A DNA stretch of 64,000 bases from Frondihabitans sp. 762G35 (GCF_002074055.1 NZ_CP014619.1:434001-498000), one strand, 5' to 3'. Positions 16,592-27,014 are shown, counted from the stretch's first letter. Numbers and translations: made by a program. The notes: generated from the letters alone by a model not told the origin.

Positions 16592-16634
16592 GAAGGGCCC
16601 GGAAACACGCGCGAGGCGTGCGTCCGGGCCCTTC
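16592..16634 (-). terminator. terminator hairpin of phoU
   Basis: GAAGGGCCCGGA (16592-16603) and TCCGGGCCCTTC (16623-16634) form a perfect 12-bp stem, with a secondary CACGC/GCGTG stem in the loop. It begins 20 bases after the phoU stop on the minus strand. No long T run follows. Confidence 0.6.
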
Positions 16635-16654
16635 GACGGCAGGATGCGGGGCGC

Positions 16655-17308
16655 TCAGGCCTCCACGCCCACCCAGTCCCCCGTCGCCAGGTACTGGACC
16701 TTTTTGGCGATAGACACGGCGTGGTCGGCGAAGCGCTCGTGGTACCGGCTGGCCAGGGTGGCGTCCACCGTGTCGGCCGGCGCACCCTTCCAGGTCTCGC
16801 CGAGGACCTTGTCGAAGACGCTGAGGTGCAGCTCGTCGATCCGGTCGTCGTCGTTGCGGATCTCCTCGGCGAGGCTGACGTCCTCCGTTGTGAGGAGGAG
16901 CGTCAGCTTCTTCGCGATGGCCACGTCGAGCTCGCCGAGCTCGGTGAACGTCGGGCGGAGCGACTTCGGAACGACCTTCTCGGGGAAGCGGTAGCGGGCG
17001 AGCTGCGCGATGTGCTCGGACATGTCGCCCATGCGCTCGAGCGACGCGCTGATGCGGAGCGCGCTGACGACGATGCGCAGGTCGCGGGCCACCGGCTGCT
17101 GGCGGGCGAGGATGTCGATCGCGAGTTCGTCGAGGCTCACCGACAGCGAGTCGATCTTGTCGTCGTCGGCGATGACCTGCTCCGCGAGGCTCACGTTGGA
17201 GTCGTGGAACGCGCGCGTCGCGTTCTCGATCGAGACGGCCACCAGGGAGGCGATCTCGACGAGCCGCTCCTGGACCTCCTGGAGCTCTAGCTGGAATACC
17301 TCGCGCAT
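16655..17308 (-). CDS. phoU: phosphate signaling protein PhoU
   Basis: The 217-residue all-helical protein has two PhoU repeats. Each begins with the helix pattern that binds metal and the kinase (MREVFQLELQEVQERLVEIASLV...IADDDKIDSLSVSLDELAIDILARQQPVARDLRIVVSALRISASLERMGDMSEHIAQLA, then a second copy with RNDDDRIDELHLSVFDKVL...YHERFADHAVSIAKKVQYL). It restrains PhoR/SenX3 signalling when phosphate is plentiful and contacts the Pst transporter. It is divergent from senX3-regX3. I chose the ATG giving MREVFQL, the usual N-terminus in actinobacteria. Confidence 0.95.
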   Translation of the reverse strand: MREVFQLELQEVQERLVEIASLVAVSIENATRAFHDSNVSLAEQVIADDDKIDSLSVSLDELAIDILARQQPVARDLRIVVSALRISASLERMGDMSEHIAQLARYRFPEKVVPKSLRPTFTELGELDVAIAKKLTLLLTTEDVSLAEEIRNDDDRIDELHLSVFDKVLGETWKGAPADTVDATLASRYHERFADHAVSIAKKVQYLATGDWVGVEA

Positions 17309-17481
17309 TGTCTGTGTCGACCCTCTCGTCTCGGGACTCGCCTGCTCCGTGCAGGCCGCTGCCCGCGCAGTCCCGGCCACTGTCTCTCGCCGAGGTTAAC
17401 GTCCGGTGATGCGCAGGCGAACTCTGTCCAACCTACAGCGGCGGCCGCGGCCCGCGGATTCGCGGGACATCTGCCGTTCAC

Positions 17482-17487
17482 TACCCT
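17482..17487 (+). promoter_or_regulatory. -10 element TACCCT of senX3 (leaderless)
   Basis: TACCCT is followed by 7 bases and the senX3 ATG. No ribosome-binding site is present, which is consistent with a leaderless transcript. Confidence 0.55.
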
Positions 17488-17494
17488 GAACACT

Positions 17495-18652
17495 ATGTAC
17501 TCCCCCTGGCTGGTGCCGGTTTCCCTGGCACTCGGCATCGTGATCGGCGCGGGCCTCGTCCTCCTGATCGTCCTGGCCGTCGAGCGCGGGCGTCGCGCTC
17601 GCGCGCTCAGCGAGGTGACGCTGCCGGAGGGGGTGGGCGCCGTCCTCGACACCGTCGACTCCGTGGGGTTCGTGGTCGATCCGTCCAACAACGTCCTCAA
17701 GTCGTCCGCGCTGGCCCTGGCGACGGGCATCGTGGCCGCGCACCAGATCGCGCACCCGGAGGTCGTCGCCCTGGTCGAGCGGGCCCGCGACTCGGACGAG
17801 CCGCTCTCGGAGGAGCTCGTGCTTCCCCGGAGCCTCCGAGAGGAGACCAACCTCCGGATGCGCGTGCGCGCCTCGCGTCTCGGCAGCCGGTTCGTCCTGG
17901 TGCTCGCCGAGGACCACACGGAGACGCACCGGCTCGAGGAGGTCCGCCGCGACTTCGTGGCGAACATCAGCCACGAGCTGAAGACCCCCATCGGTGCCGT
18001 GGGTCTCCTCGCCGAGGCGCTCGAGTCGGCGTCCGACGACCCGGAGCAGGTCCGCTACTTCGCCAAGAGCCTCACGCGGGAGTCTTTGCGTCTCGGGCGC
18101 CTCACGCAGGACATCATCGAGCTCTCGCGCCTGCAGTCGGCCGACCCGCTGTCGGGCCCGTCCCTCGTGGACGTGCGCACCGTGATCCGGACCGCCGTCG
18201 AACGGAACCGCGTCGAGGCGGACGCGCGCGGGATCGAGATCGTCACCCGCGGCGGAAAGCACGCGTCGGTCGTCGGCGACGCCGACATGCTCGCCGTGGC
18301 CGTCCACAACCTCGTCGCGAACGCCGTCCACTACTCGCCGGACGGATCGCGCATCGGGATCGGCGCCACCGTGACCGACCAGGGCGTCGTCGAGATCGCG
18401 GTCACCGACCAGGGCGACGGCATCGCCGACGTCGAGAAGGAGCGCATCTTCGAGCGCTTCTACCGCATCGACCCGGCCCGGTCGCGCCGGACCGGCGGGA
18501 CCGGCCTCGGCCTCGCCATCGTCAAACACGTCGTGCAGAATCACGGGGGCGACATCCGCGTCTGGTCGCAGCTCGGATCCGGCTCCACCTTCACCATCCG
18601 ACTCCCCGAGGCCTCGACGGCTTCGGTCCCCGTCCGAGGAGAACCGCAATGA
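17495..18652 (+). CDS. senX3: phosphate-responsive sensor histidine kinase SenX3
   Basis: The 385-residue protein has one N-terminal membrane segment (residues 5-28), a degenerate PAS-like domain (VGAVLDTVDSVGFVVDPSNNVL...), the H-box DFVANISHELKTPIGAVGLLAE with phospho-acceptor His160, and a HATPase domain (VHNLVANAVHYSPDG, TDQGDGIADVEKERIFERFYRIDPARSRRTGGTGLGLAIVKHV). This is the SenX3/PhoR type that works with RegX3 and PhoU in the phosphate-starvation response. The stop overlaps the regX3 start by 4 bases (ATGA). Confidence 0.93.
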   Translation: MYSPWLVPVSLALGIVIGAGLVLLIVLAVERGRRARALSEVTLPEGVGAVLDTVDSVGFVVDPSNNVLKSSALALATGIVAAHQIAHPEVVALVERARDSDEPLSEELVLPRSLREETNLRMRVRASRLGSRFVLVLAEDHTETHRLEEVRRDFVANISHELKTPIGAVGLLAEALESASDDPEQVRYFAKSLTRESLRLGRLTQDIIELSRLQSADPLSGPSLVDVRTVIRTAVERNRVEADARGIEIVTRGGKHASVVGDADMLAVAVHNLVANAVHYSPDGSRIGIGATVTDQGVVEIAVTDQGDGIADVEKERIFERFYRIDPARSRRTGGTGLGLAIVKHVVQNHGGDIRVWSQLGSGSTFTIRLPEASTASVPVRGEPQ

Positions 18653-19329
18653 CCCACATCCTGATCGTCGAAGACGAAGAGAGCCTCAGCGAGCCGCTGG
18701 CCTTCATCCTGGAGCGCGAGGGCTACCAGGTCTCGGTCGCCGACGACGGACCCAAGGCCCTGGTCGCGTTCGACCGCGACGGCGCCGACCTCATCCTGCT
18801 CGACCTGATGCTGCCCGGGCTGCCCGGCACCGAGGTGTGCCGCGAGCTCCGCAACCGCTCGCAGGTGCCCATCGTCATGCTCACCGCCAAGGACAGCGAG
18901 GTGGACATCGTCGTCGGCCTCGAGCTCGGAGCCGACGACTACGTGACGAAGCCCTACTCGACCCGGGAGCTGCTCGCCCGGATCCGCGCCGTCCTCCGGC
19001 GCCGGGTCGACCTCGAGGAGCTGAACGACGCGATCCTCACCGCCGGCGACATCTCGATGGACGTCGAGCGCCACGTCGTGACCGTCCGCGGCCGCGACAT
19101 CGCCATGCCGCTCAAGGAGTTCGAACTGCTGGAGCTCCTGATGCGCAACGCCGGCCGCGTGCTCACCCGCGGACAGCTGATCGACCGGGTCTGGGGCTCC
19201 GACTACTTCGGCGACACGAAGACGCTCGACGTCCACATCAAGCGGATCCGATCGAAGATCGAGGCGACGCCGTCGGAGCCGGTGGCGCTCGTCACCGTCC
19301 GCGGCCTCGGCTACCGCATCGAGGCCTGA
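18649..19329 (+). CDS. regX3: phosphate-responsive DNA-binding response regulator RegX3
   Basis: The 226-residue OmpR/PhoB-type regulator has receiver residues Glu8-Asp9 in MTHILIVEDEE, phospho-acceptor Asp52 (LILLDLMLPGLPG) and a Lys in DYVTKPYSTRELLARIRAVLRRR. Its winged helix contains LKEFELLELLMRNAGRVLTRGQLIDRVWGSDYFGDTKTLDVHIKRIRSKIE. It is translationally coupled to senX3 and should activate phosphate-scavenging genes. A REP-like palindrome follows 35 bases after the stop. Confidence 0.95.
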   Translation: MTHILIVEDEESLSEPLAFILEREGYQVSVADDGPKALVAFDRDGADLILLDLMLPGLPGTEVCRELRNRSQVPIVMLTAKDSEVDIVVGLELGADDYVTKPYSTRELLARIRAVLRRRVDLEELNDAILTAGDISMDVERHVVTVRGRDIAMPLKEFELLELLMRNAGRVLTRGQLIDRVWGSDYFGDTKTLDVHIKRIRSKIEATPSEPVALVTVRGLGYRIEA

Positions 19330-19363
19330 CGCCTGCGCGCAATTAGCGCGGTACCACGCGCAA

Positions 19364-19425
19364 AACCCTCGCGTTCGGCTGCGGCGGTGGTCCTAGGACC
19401 ACCGCGACGGCCGAACACGAGGGTT
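19364..19425 (+). repeat. REP-like palindromic repeat, copy B
   Basis: Outer arms AACCCTCGCGTTCGGC (19364-19379) and its near-complement (19410-19425, one mismatch) enclose a perfect 22-bp palindrome at 19384-19405 centred on CCTAGG, so the whole element folds into one long hairpin. It shares about 32 bases with copy A at 3027-3098 in the same orientation. It lies between convergent genes (regX3 and the lipoprotein gene). Confidence 0.75.
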
Positions 19426-19447
19426 CAGCGGAGGAGGAGTGACCCGC

Positions 19448-19984
19448 TCAGCTCGTGGGAGCGGGGGAGGGCTCGGAGGACGGCACCTGCACGGGCACGC
19501 TCGACGGCGAGACGGAGGGCAGGAGCGTCTTGTACTGCGGCAGGGACCCGTCGAGCACCGGGATGTCGAAGTTCTTGCCCGACTGGGTGCCGTACTGGAC
19601 GAAGACCCGGAGCAGCGATCCGGGCTGCTCGCCGATGCCGTCGAGGATGACCTGCTCGTCGCCGCCGGCCGTGCCGCGGCTGACCGTGCTGTTCGCCGGC
19701 ACCGGGATCGTCGCCGTGGCCGTGCTGCCGAGCGACTTGTACTGGAACGAGACGTCCTGGTCGGTCGACGACGTGTTGATCAGCGTGACGCTGAGGCTGC
19801 CCTTGTCGCCGCTCTCGGTGAAGACGATGGCGTTGCGGATCTGGATGGCGCCGAGGTTCGTCTCGAAGCCGTCGCTCGGGGCGTACTGCTCGGTGGTGGT
19901 CTGAGGGCTGATGAAGTTGCACCCCGCTGTAAGGACCATCACGGCTCCGGCCAGAACGACGGTTGCCGTGGTACGTGCTCTCAC
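19448..19984 (-). CDS. secreted lipoprotein, unknown function
   Basis: The 178-residue precursor has a lipoprotein signal peptide (about residues 3-21, LTAGC) with lipid-acceptor Cys22. The mature domain is beta-rich and resembles bacterial copper-chaperone/DUF461-like exported proteins: SDGFETNLGAIQIRNAIVFTE, GSLSVTLINTSSTDQDVSFQ, TIPVPANSTVSRGT and GSLLRVFVQYG. It lacks an obvious His/Met metal cluster. A Pro/Ser/Val-rich tail follows. The GTG start is preceded by a good GGAGGA ribosome-binding site. It faces away from carD. The surface location is well supported, the role is not. Confidence 0.75.
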   Translation of the reverse strand: MRARTTATVVLAGAVMVLTAGCNFISPQTTTEQYAPSDGFETNLGAIQIRNAIVFTESGDKGSLSVTLINTSSTDQDVSFQYKSLGSTATATIPVPANSTVSRGTAGGDEQVILDGIGEQPGSLLRVFVQYGTQSGKNFDIPVLDGSLPQYKTLLPSVSPSSVPVQVPSSEPSPAPTS

Positions 19985-20122
19985 AGTTCCTCCAGATAGG
20001 GGTCTTCGTATGCCGTGCAAGCCTAGCCTAGAGCGGGGGAGCGCTCGGCGACCGGGCTCCTGGCCCCCATCCCGGAGGGGGTCCCCGTGGTAATCTGGCG
20101 GCCCCAGAAACGGAGCCCCAGC

Positions 20123-20605
20123 ATGCAGTTCGAGGTCGGCGAAACGGTGGTCTACCCGCACCACGGAGCGGCGGAGATCACGGCGGTGACGACGCGCGTC
20201 GTCAAGGGGACCGAGCGGCTCTACCTGACGCTCCGGGTGATGCACGGAGACCTCGAGATCCAGGTGCCCGCCGAGAACGTCGAGATGGTCGGCGTCCGCG
20301 ACGTCATCGGAGAAGACGGCATCCGGCAGGTCTTCGAGGTGCTCCGCACCCCCTTCACCGAGGAGCCGACCAACTGGTCGCGCCGCTACAAGGCCAACGT
20401 CGAGAAACTCGCCTCGGGCGACGTCATCAAGGTCTCGGAGGTCGTGCGCGACCTCTGGCGCCGCGACAACGACAAGGGCCTGTCGGCGGGGGAGAAGAGC
20501 ATGCTCGCCAAGGCCCGCCAGATCCTGGTGTCCGAGCTGGCGCTGGCCGAGCACACCGACGAGAAGAAGGCCGAGAGCGTTCTCGACGAGGTCCTCGCAT
20601 CGTAG
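20123..20605 (+). CDS. carD: CarD-family RNA polymerase-binding transcription factor
   Basis: The 160-residue protein has an N-terminal Tudor-like RNA-polymerase interaction domain ([25 protein letters not shown]...[28 protein letters not shown]). A helical DNA-binding domain follows, with the conserved Trp in [30 protein letters not shown]. CarD stabilises open complexes at rRNA and housekeeping promoters. The start is ATG 20123, preceded by GGAG. Its stop codon is immediately followed by, and may overlap, the ispDF reading frame. Confidence 0.95.
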   Translation: MQFEVGETVVYPHHGAAEITAVTTRVVKGTERLYLTLRVMHGDLEIQVPAENVEMVGVRDVIGEDGIRQVFEVLRTPFTEEPTNWSRRYKANVEKLASGDVIKVSEVVRDLWRRDNDKGLSAGEKSMLAKARQILVSELALAEHTDEKKAESVLDEVLAS

Positions 20606-21843
20606 GCGCGAGCGGCGAGCCGACGCGGGGGGTCGTCGTCGTCGCCGCCGGCAGCGGAACACGTCTGGCGCAGGGGCGCCCGAAGGCGTTCGTCGAGGTC
20701 GCGGGGCGGACCATCCTGGAGCGCTCGCTGGTCCCCATCCTGCGGTCGCCCGAGCCCTATCAGATCGTCGTCGTCGCTCCGCTCGACCTCCTCGCCGAGA
20801 CACGGTCCCTCGTCGCGACCGTCGCCGGCGCGGCCGCGGGCTCGGTCGACGTCGTCGCCGGAGGCTTGACGCGGCAGTCGTCCGTCGCCGCCGGCCTCGA
20901 GGCGCTCGCCCCCGCGATCGACACCGTGCTCGTGCACGACACGGCGCGCTGCTTCACCCCGACCGCGCAGTTCGAGGCGGTCGCCTCCGCGGTCGAGCGA
21001 CTCGGTCACGGCGTCGTCCCGGGTCTCCCGGTCAGCGACACGATCAAGCGCGTGGCCCCCGACGCGACCGTGGTCGAGACCGTCGACCGGTCGGAGCTCG
21101 TCGCCATGCAGACGCCGCAGGGCTTCCCGCGCCGGGCGCTCGCCGAGGCGTACGCCGCGGCCGGCGCCGAGCACACCGACGACGCCGCCCTCTTCGCCGC
21201 GGCGGGGCACCGCGTCACCGTGATCGCAGGAGACGCCTCGGCGTTCAAGATCACGACCCCGTGGGATCTCGGTCGGGCCGAACAGCTCGCGGTCGAGCAG
21301 GCAGGAGCCGCGCGGCTCGTGGCCGAGAATGCAGGAGCCGCGCGGGCCGGCACCGCCCGGCCTCGCCTCGAGCGCATCAGCACCGGGATCGGCATCGACG
21401 TCCACGCCTTCGACGACGGCCAGCCGCTCCGGCTCGGCCTGCTCGACTGGCCGGGCGAGGCGGGGCTCGCCGGCCACAGCGACGGCGACGCGGTCGCGCA
21501 CGCGATCGTCGACGCCCTCCTCTCCGCCGCCGCGCTGGGCGACATCGGCTCCCGCTTCGGCACCGACGACCCGCGCTACGCCGGTGCCTCGGGCGAGGTC
21601 TTCCTCCGGGCGACGCTGGCCCTGCTCGACGAGGCGGGCGCCCGCGTCGGCAACGTCGCGCTGCAGATCGTCGGCAACCGGCCGCGCCTCGCGAAGCGCC
21701 GGCTCGAGATGCAGGAGTCGCTGGCCGGCATCCTGCGCGCCCCCGTCTCGGTCTCGGCCACGACCACCGACGGCCTCGGGTTCACCGGCCGGACCGAGGG
21801 CGTGACCGTGGTGGCCACGGCGCTCGTGCACCTCCCCGCCTGA
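20599..21843 (+). CDS. ispDF: bifunctional IspD/IspF (MEP pathway)
   Basis: The N-terminal half is IspD (4-diphosphocytidyl-2-C-methyl-D-erythritol synthase: [59 protein letters not shown]). The C-terminal half is IspF (2,4-cyclodiphosphate synthase: [68 protein letters not shown]). Both act in cytosolic isoprenoid synthesis. No ATG, GTG or TTG lies in frame before the nucleotide-binding loop; the first is a TTG at 20866, inside the domain. I placed the start at ATC 20599, overlapping the carD stop, as the most plausible non-canonical start; it is uncertain. The 3' end is secure. Confidence 0.85.
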   Translation: MVGASGEPTRGVVVVAAGSGTRLAQGRPKAFVEVAGRTILERSLVPILRSPEPYQIVVVAPLDLLAETRSLVATVAGAAAGSVDVVAGGLTRQSSVAAGLEALAPAIDTVLVHDTARCFTPTAQFEAVASAVERLGHGVVPGLPVSDTIKRVAPDATVVETVDRSELVAMQTPQGFPRRALAEAYAAAGAEHTDDAALFAAAGHRVTVIAGDASAFKITTPWDLGRAEQLAVEQAGAARLVAENAGAARAGTARPRLERISTGIGIDVHAFDDGQPLRLGLLDWPGEAGLAGHSDGDAVAHAIVDALLSAAALGDIGSRFGTDDPRYAGASGEVFLRATLALLDEAGARVGNVALQIVGNRPRLAKRRLEMQESLAGILRAPVSVSATTTDGLGFTGRTEGVTVVATALVHLPA

Positions 21844-21875
21844 CGCGACGCCTCCGCACCCGCGCCCGCCCCGAT

Positions 21876-21881
21876 TAGGCT
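21876..21881 (+). promoter_or_regulatory. -10 element TAGGCT of cysS (leaderless)
   Basis: TAGGCT is followed by exactly 6 bases and the GTG at 21888. This favours that GTG over the in-frame GTG at 21882. Confidence 0.55.
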
Positions 21882-21887
21882 GTGGCG

Positions 21888-23321
21888 GTGACCATTCGCC
21901 TCTACGACTCCCGCGCGCAGGCCCTCGTCGACTTCGTCCCGCTCGTGGACGGCGAAGTGGGGCTCTACGTCTGCGGGCCGACGGTGCAGTCGTCGCCGCA
22001 CATCGGTCACCTCCGCTCGGCGCTCGTCTACGACCTCTGGCGGCGGTGGTTCTCGCACAGCGGCCTCCGCGTCACCCTGGTGCGGAACGTCACCGACATC
22101 GACGACAAGATCCTGGCCCTCGCCGCGGAGACGGTCTCGGAGAGCGGTGGCGAGGAGTGGTGGGCCCGCGCCTACCGGTACGAGCTCGAGTTCTCGGCGG
22201 GGTACCGGGCCCTGGGCATCCTGCCCCCCACCTACGAGCCCCGGGCGACCGCGAGCGTCACGGAGATGCAGACCATCATCGCCCGCCTGATCGAGCGCGG
22301 CCACGCCTACCCGGCCGCCGACTCCTCCGGCGACGTCTACTTCGACACGGCCGGCTGGCCCGCCTACGGCGCCCTCACGCGGCAGAGCCTCGACGACATG
22401 GCGAGCGCGCAGGACGCCGACCCGCGCGGCAAGCGCGATCCCCGCGACTTCGCCCTCTGGAAGGGCACGAAGGAGGGCGAGCCGGAGTCGGCGAGCTGGG
22501 AGTCGCCGTGGGGCCCCGGGCGTCCGGGCTGGCACATCGAGTGCTCGGCGATGTCGCGGCGCTACCTCGGCCCCGAGTTCGACATCCACGGCGGCGGCCT
22601 CGACCTGCGCTTCCCGCACCACGAGAACGAGCTCGCCCAGTCGACGGCCGTGGGTGACCCCTTCGCCCGGCACTGGCTGCACAACGGCCTCGTGAACGTC
22701 GAGGGCCAGAAGATGTCGAAGTCGCTCGGCAACTCCCTCTTCGCGTCGGAGTTCCTGGAGCGGGCGCGGCCGGTCGTGGTCCGCTACTTCCTCGGTGCCG
22801 CTCACTACCGCTCGACGATCGACTACCACGAGGGAGCCCTCGAGGAGGCCGAGGCCGCTCTCGACCGCATCGAGACGTTCCTCCAGCGGGCCTCGAGGCG
22901 CCTCCTCGACACCCGCTTCGCCGGGGTCGGTTCGCGCGTCGTCCCCGACGACTTCGCCGACGCCATGGACGACGACCTCAACGTGCCCCAGGCGCTCGGG
23001 GTGCTCCACGACTCGGTCCGTCGCGGCAACGCGGCCCTCGACGACGACGACCTCGACACCGCCGCGCGGGAGTGGCAGCACACGCTGGCCATGGTCGACG
23101 TCCTCGGCATCGACCCGCTCGCCCCCGAGTGGCGCGGCTCCGACGAGGGCGCCGCACACCTGGCGCTCGGTACGCTCGTGGACAGCCTCCTCGAAGCCCG
23201 GCAGAGCGCCCGCCTCGCGAAGGACTTCTCGAACGCCGACCGCATCCGGGCCGATCTGGCCGCCGCGGGCATCACCATCGAAGACACCTCGACCGGATCG
23301 CATTGGAGCCTCACACAGTGA
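21888..23321 (+). CDS. cysS: cysteinyl-tRNA synthetase
   Basis: The enzyme charges tRNA-Cys. It shows the zinc cysteine in YVCGPTVQ, the HIGH signature in [20 protein letters not shown], zinc ligands in HIECSAMS and [11 protein letters not shown], and the KMSKS loop in [13 protein letters not shown]. Its 477 residues are normal for the class I bacterial enzyme (not the MshC ligase). The start GTG 21888 gives [13 protein letters not shown], matching close homologues and the leaderless promoter. The stop overlaps the rlmB start (GTGA). Confidence 0.95.
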   Translation: MTIRLYDSRAQALVDFVPLVDGEVGLYVCGPTVQSSPHIGHLRSALVYDLWRRWFSHSGLRVTLVRNVTDIDDKILALAAETVSESGGEEWWARAYRYELEFSAGYRALGILPPTYEPRATASVTEMQTIIARLIERGHAYPAADSSGDVYFDTAGWPAYGALTRQSLDDMASAQDADPRGKRDPRDFALWKGTKEGEPESASWESPWGPGRPGWHIECSAMSRRYLGPEFDIHGGGLDLRFPHHENELAQSTAVGDPFARHWLHNGLVNVEGQKMSKSLGNSLFASEFLERARPVVVRYFLGAAHYRSTIDYHEGALEEAEAALDRIETFLQRASRRLLDTRFAGVGSRVVPDDFADAMDDDLNVPQALGVLHDSVRRGNAALDDDDLDTAAREWQHTLAMVDVLGIDPLAPEWRGSDEGAAHLALGTLVDSLLEARQSARLAKDFSNADRIRADLAAAGITIEDTSTGSHWSLTQ

Positions 23322-24337
23322 AGAACACCTCAGGAGAACGCAAGGGGCGCCCCGGGGCGGTCCGCCAGGGCGGCAAGGGCAAGCAGGTCGGTTCCGGCGG
23401 TCAGGGTCGCCAGGCCCTCGAGGGCAAGAAGCCCACGCCGCGCGCCGAGGACCGCCCGTACCACCCCGCGGGCAAGCGCAAGGCGGCTCAGGATCGTCTC
23501 GTCGCCGCTCGCGGCCGCGCCGGCACTTCCGCCGAGCGTCCGATCCGCCAGCAGCAGGTCGCCGGCCGGACGACGAAGCCCAAGGGCGACGAGAGCGAGA
23601 TGGTCACGGGCCGCAACTCCGTGCTCGAGGCCCTGCGCGCGCGCATCCCCGCGTCGACCCTCTACCTGGCGGCCCGCCTCGAGATGGACGACCGCGTCAA
23701 GGAGGTCCTGACGCTGGCCACCCGCCGCGGGATCCCCGTGCTCGAGGTCATGCGCCCGGAGCTCGACCGGCTGACCGGCCCCGACTCCGTGCACCAGGGT
23801 CTCGCGCTCAAGGTGCCGCCGTACGAGTACGCCCACCCGATCGAACTGCTCGACCAGATCGAGCGTCGCGGCCAGAAGCCGCTGATCGTGGCGCTCGACG
23901 GCATCACCGATCCCCGCAACCTCGGCGCGATCATCCGCTCGGTCGCCGCGTTCGGCGGCCAGGGCGTCGTCGTGCCGCAGCGTCGGTCCGTCGGCCTCAC
24001 GGCCTCCGCCTGGAAGACAAGCGCAGGAGCCGCGGCCCGCGTCCCCGTCGCGATGGCCGGCAACCTCACCCAGACCCTCAAGGCCTACAAGGAGCGCGGT
24101 CTCTTCGTGCTCGGTCTCGACGGCGGCGGCGACGTCAGCCTGCCCGGTCTCGAGCTCGCCGATCAGCCGCTCGTGATCGTCGTGGGCAGCGAGGGCAAGG
24201 GTCTGTCGCGCATCGTGACGGAGACCTGCGACGCCGTCGTCTCGATCCCGATCACGGCCTCGACGGAGAGCCTCAACGCCGGTATCGCGGCCAGCGTGAC
24301 CCTCTACGAGATCTCGAAGCTCCGCGCGACTCGCTAG
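23318..24337 (+). CDS. rlmB: 23S rRNA (guanosine-2'-O-)-methyltransferase RlmB
   Basis: This SpoU/TrmH-family methyltransferase is predicted to modify guanosine in the 23S rRNA peptidyl-transferase region. The 339-residue protein begins with a basic, disordered extension of about 85 residues ([14 protein letters not shown]...), common in actinobacterial members. A substrate-binding domain ([13 protein letters not shown]) follows, then the knotted catalytic domain with [35 protein letters not shown] and [22 protein letters not shown]. It is coupled to cysS by a 4-base overlap, the usual gene order. Confidence 0.92.
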   Translation: MKNTSGERKGRPGAVRQGGKGKQVGSGGQGRQALEGKKPTPRAEDRPYHPAGKRKAAQDRLVAARGRAGTSAERPIRQQQVAGRTTKPKGDESEMVTGRNSVLEALRARIPASTLYLAARLEMDDRVKEVLTLATRRGIPVLEVMRPELDRLTGPDSVHQGLALKVPPYEYAHPIELLDQIERRGQKPLIVALDGITDPRNLGAIIRSVAAFGGQGVVVPQRRSVGLTASAWKTSAGAAARVPVAMAGNLTQTLKAYKERGLFVLGLDGGGDVSLPGLELADQPLVIVVGSEGKGLSRIVTETCDAVVSIPITASTESLNAGIAASVTLYEISKLRATR

Positions 24338-24346
24338 CGGCTCCTG

Positions 24347-24378
24347 CCCCTCACCCCTCACCCCTCACCCCTCACCCC
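24347..24378 (+). repeat. CCCCTCA heptamer tandem repeat
   Basis: Four perfect copies of CCCCTCA (24347-24374) are followed by a partial copy, just after the rlmB stop. The period of 7 would shift any reading frame, and the tract is non-coding. Confidence 0.85.
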
Positions 24379-24385
24379 GAGGGTA

Positions 24386-24443
24386 CCGAGTGGACGGTTC
24401 TCGACGCGTTTCCCGCGGAAAACGTCGACACCTGTCCACTCGG
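24386..24443 (+). repeat. imperfect 58-bp inverted repeat
   Basis: Outer arms CCGAGTGGAC (24386-24395) and GTCCACTCGG (24434-24443) are perfect. The inner arms continue as TCGACG / CGTCGA with a TTTCC/GGAAA core, so nearly the whole element can fold into one hairpin. It lies in the 142-base gap between convergent rlmB and the DUF4032 gene and could be their shared terminator or a REP-type element unrelated to the one at 3 and 19 kb. Confidence 0.7.
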
Positions 24444-24479
24444 CGCCTGGGGCTGACGGGCCGAGGGAGCGCGCGCGGG

Positions 24480-25757
24480 CTAGACCTTCGAGCGCCAGTC
24501 CTCGTCGGCGTCGTCGGCGACGGGCAGCGTGATCGACTCCGTCGCGGGAGCGATGACCATCTGCTCGTCGCGACGGTGGCGCAGCACGTCGTTCACGTAC
24601 GAGGTCAACGCCTCGGCGATGGGCACGTCGCGCCCCTCGGCCTGCGACTGGTACCACCGGTGCTCGAGCAGCTGGTGGAAGACCTCCGCCGGCTCCAGCC
24701 GACCGCGGAGCTCGCGCGGGATCGACCGCACGACGGGCTCGAAGACCCGCGCCGCCCACTCGTGCGCCACCATCTCCTCGTCGAGGCCCGATCGGTCGTT
24801 CTTCATCCGGTAGGCGTCGAGGTCGTTCAGGAGGCGCCGGGCCTGGTTCTCCTGGGCGTCGAGCCCGGTGAGGCGCAGGAGCCGCCGCGAATGGTGCCCG
24901 GCGTCGACGACCTTCGGCTGGATGCGCACCTGCGTGCCGCCCTCGGTGGTCTTGATCGCGAGCTCCTCGATGTCGAATCCGAGGTCGTTGAGGCGCTCCA
25001 CGCGGTCGTTGATGCGCCAGCGCTCGGAGTCGGAGAACTCCTCCGTGCCCGTGAGCTCCTTCCAGAGGCTGCGGTACTTGGCGACGATGCCGTTGGAGAC
25101 GTCGACCGGGTCCATGTCCTCGTCGAGGCGTCCGCCGGCTTCCAGGTCGAGGAGCTCGCCTGCGATGTTGACCCGGGCGACCTCGAGGTCGTTCTCGCGC
25201 TGGCCGTTGGAGAGGCCGCCGGGGTAGAGCTTCCCGGTCTCGGCGTCGACGAGGTAGGCCGCGAAGGCTCCTGCGTCCCGTCGGAAGAGGGTGTTCGAGA
25301 GCGAGACGTCGCCCCAGTAGAAGCCGATGATGTGGAGGCGCACGAGGAGCAGGGCGAGGGCGTCGACGAGCCGTGCGGCCGTGTCGGGGCGCAGCGTCTG
25401 CGAGTAGAGGGCCCGGTAGGGGAGCGAGAACTTGAGGTGCCGGGTGACGAGGACGGGGTTGAGCTCGTTGCCGTCGTCGTCGCGGCGGTTCGTGATGACC
25501 GCGAGGGGGTCGACGCAGGGGATGTCCATGCGCTGGAGGGTGCGGAGCATCTCGTACTCGCCCTTGGCCATCTCGCCGGAGGTCTCCTTGATGGCGATGA
25601 CGTAGCCGCTCAGGTAGGCGAACCTCACCAGGTGGCGGGAGATGCCCTTCGGCAGCGTCGCGATGGAGTCCTCGGGCCACACGTCGAGGGGGAGGTCCCA
25701 CGGGAGGTCGAGGAGCGCGGGGTCCGCGGTGGCCGAGGTGATGTTGAGGGAGGTCAC
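24480..25757 (-). CDS. DUF4032 protein, kinase-like fold
   Basis: The 425-residue protein has an N-terminal half that resembles small-molecule or lipopolysaccharide kinases: a glycine-poor ATP site, AIKETSGEMAKGEYEMLRTLQ (Lys and Glu), a catalytic loop HIIGFYWGDVSLSNTLFRRD and a metal-binding YLVDAETG in place of DFG. The C-terminal half matches DUF4032 (EEMVAHEWAARVFEPVVRSIPRELRGRLEPAEVFHQLLEHRWYQSQAEGRDVPIAEALTSYV). Substrate and role are unknown. The GTG start follows a TAACAT -10-like element by 9 bases. It sits beside the sugar-importer ATPase gene, which suggests but does not prove a link to carbohydrate metabolism. Confidence 0.85.
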   Translation of the reverse strand: MTSLNITSATADPALLDLPWDLPLDVWPEDSIATLPKGISRHLVRFAYLSGYVIAIKETSGEMAKGEYEMLRTLQRMDIPCVDPLAVITNRRDDDGNELNPVLVTRHLKFSLPYRALYSQTLRPDTAARLVDALALLLVRLHIIGFYWGDVSLSNTLFRRDAGAFAAYLVDAETGKLYPGGLSNGQRENDLEVARVNIAGELLDLEAGGRLDEDMDPVDVSNGIVAKYRSLWKELTGTEEFSDSERWRINDRVERLNDLGFDIEELAIKTTEGGTQVRIQPKVVDAGHHSRRLLRLTGLDAQENQARRLLNDLDAYRMKNDRSGLDEEMVAHEWAARVFEPVVRSIPRELRGRLEPAEVFHQLLEHRWYQSQAEGRDVPIAEALTSYVNDVLRHRRDEQMVIAPATESITLPVADDADEDWRSKV

Positions 25758-25913
25758 GGTGCTCCGATGTTAGTGCCGACGCGATCGGTGGACGAATGAG
25801 CCCGGACAGAGAAATGGCCCGGACGCGTGAGATGCAAGGCGGAGGAGGAAGCCGATAGTGGAACTATCGGCGACGACGACAACGCCGCAGGTCGCGCGAC
25901 CGGGCCGTTTCGG

Positions 25914-27014
<1,101 letters not shown>

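Noticed and set aside
17393-17401. AGGTTAACG between phoU and senX3 as a third ROK operator
   Set aside because: Only 9 of 18 positions match and the flanks differ; phoU/senX3 have no reason to belong to the sugar regulon.
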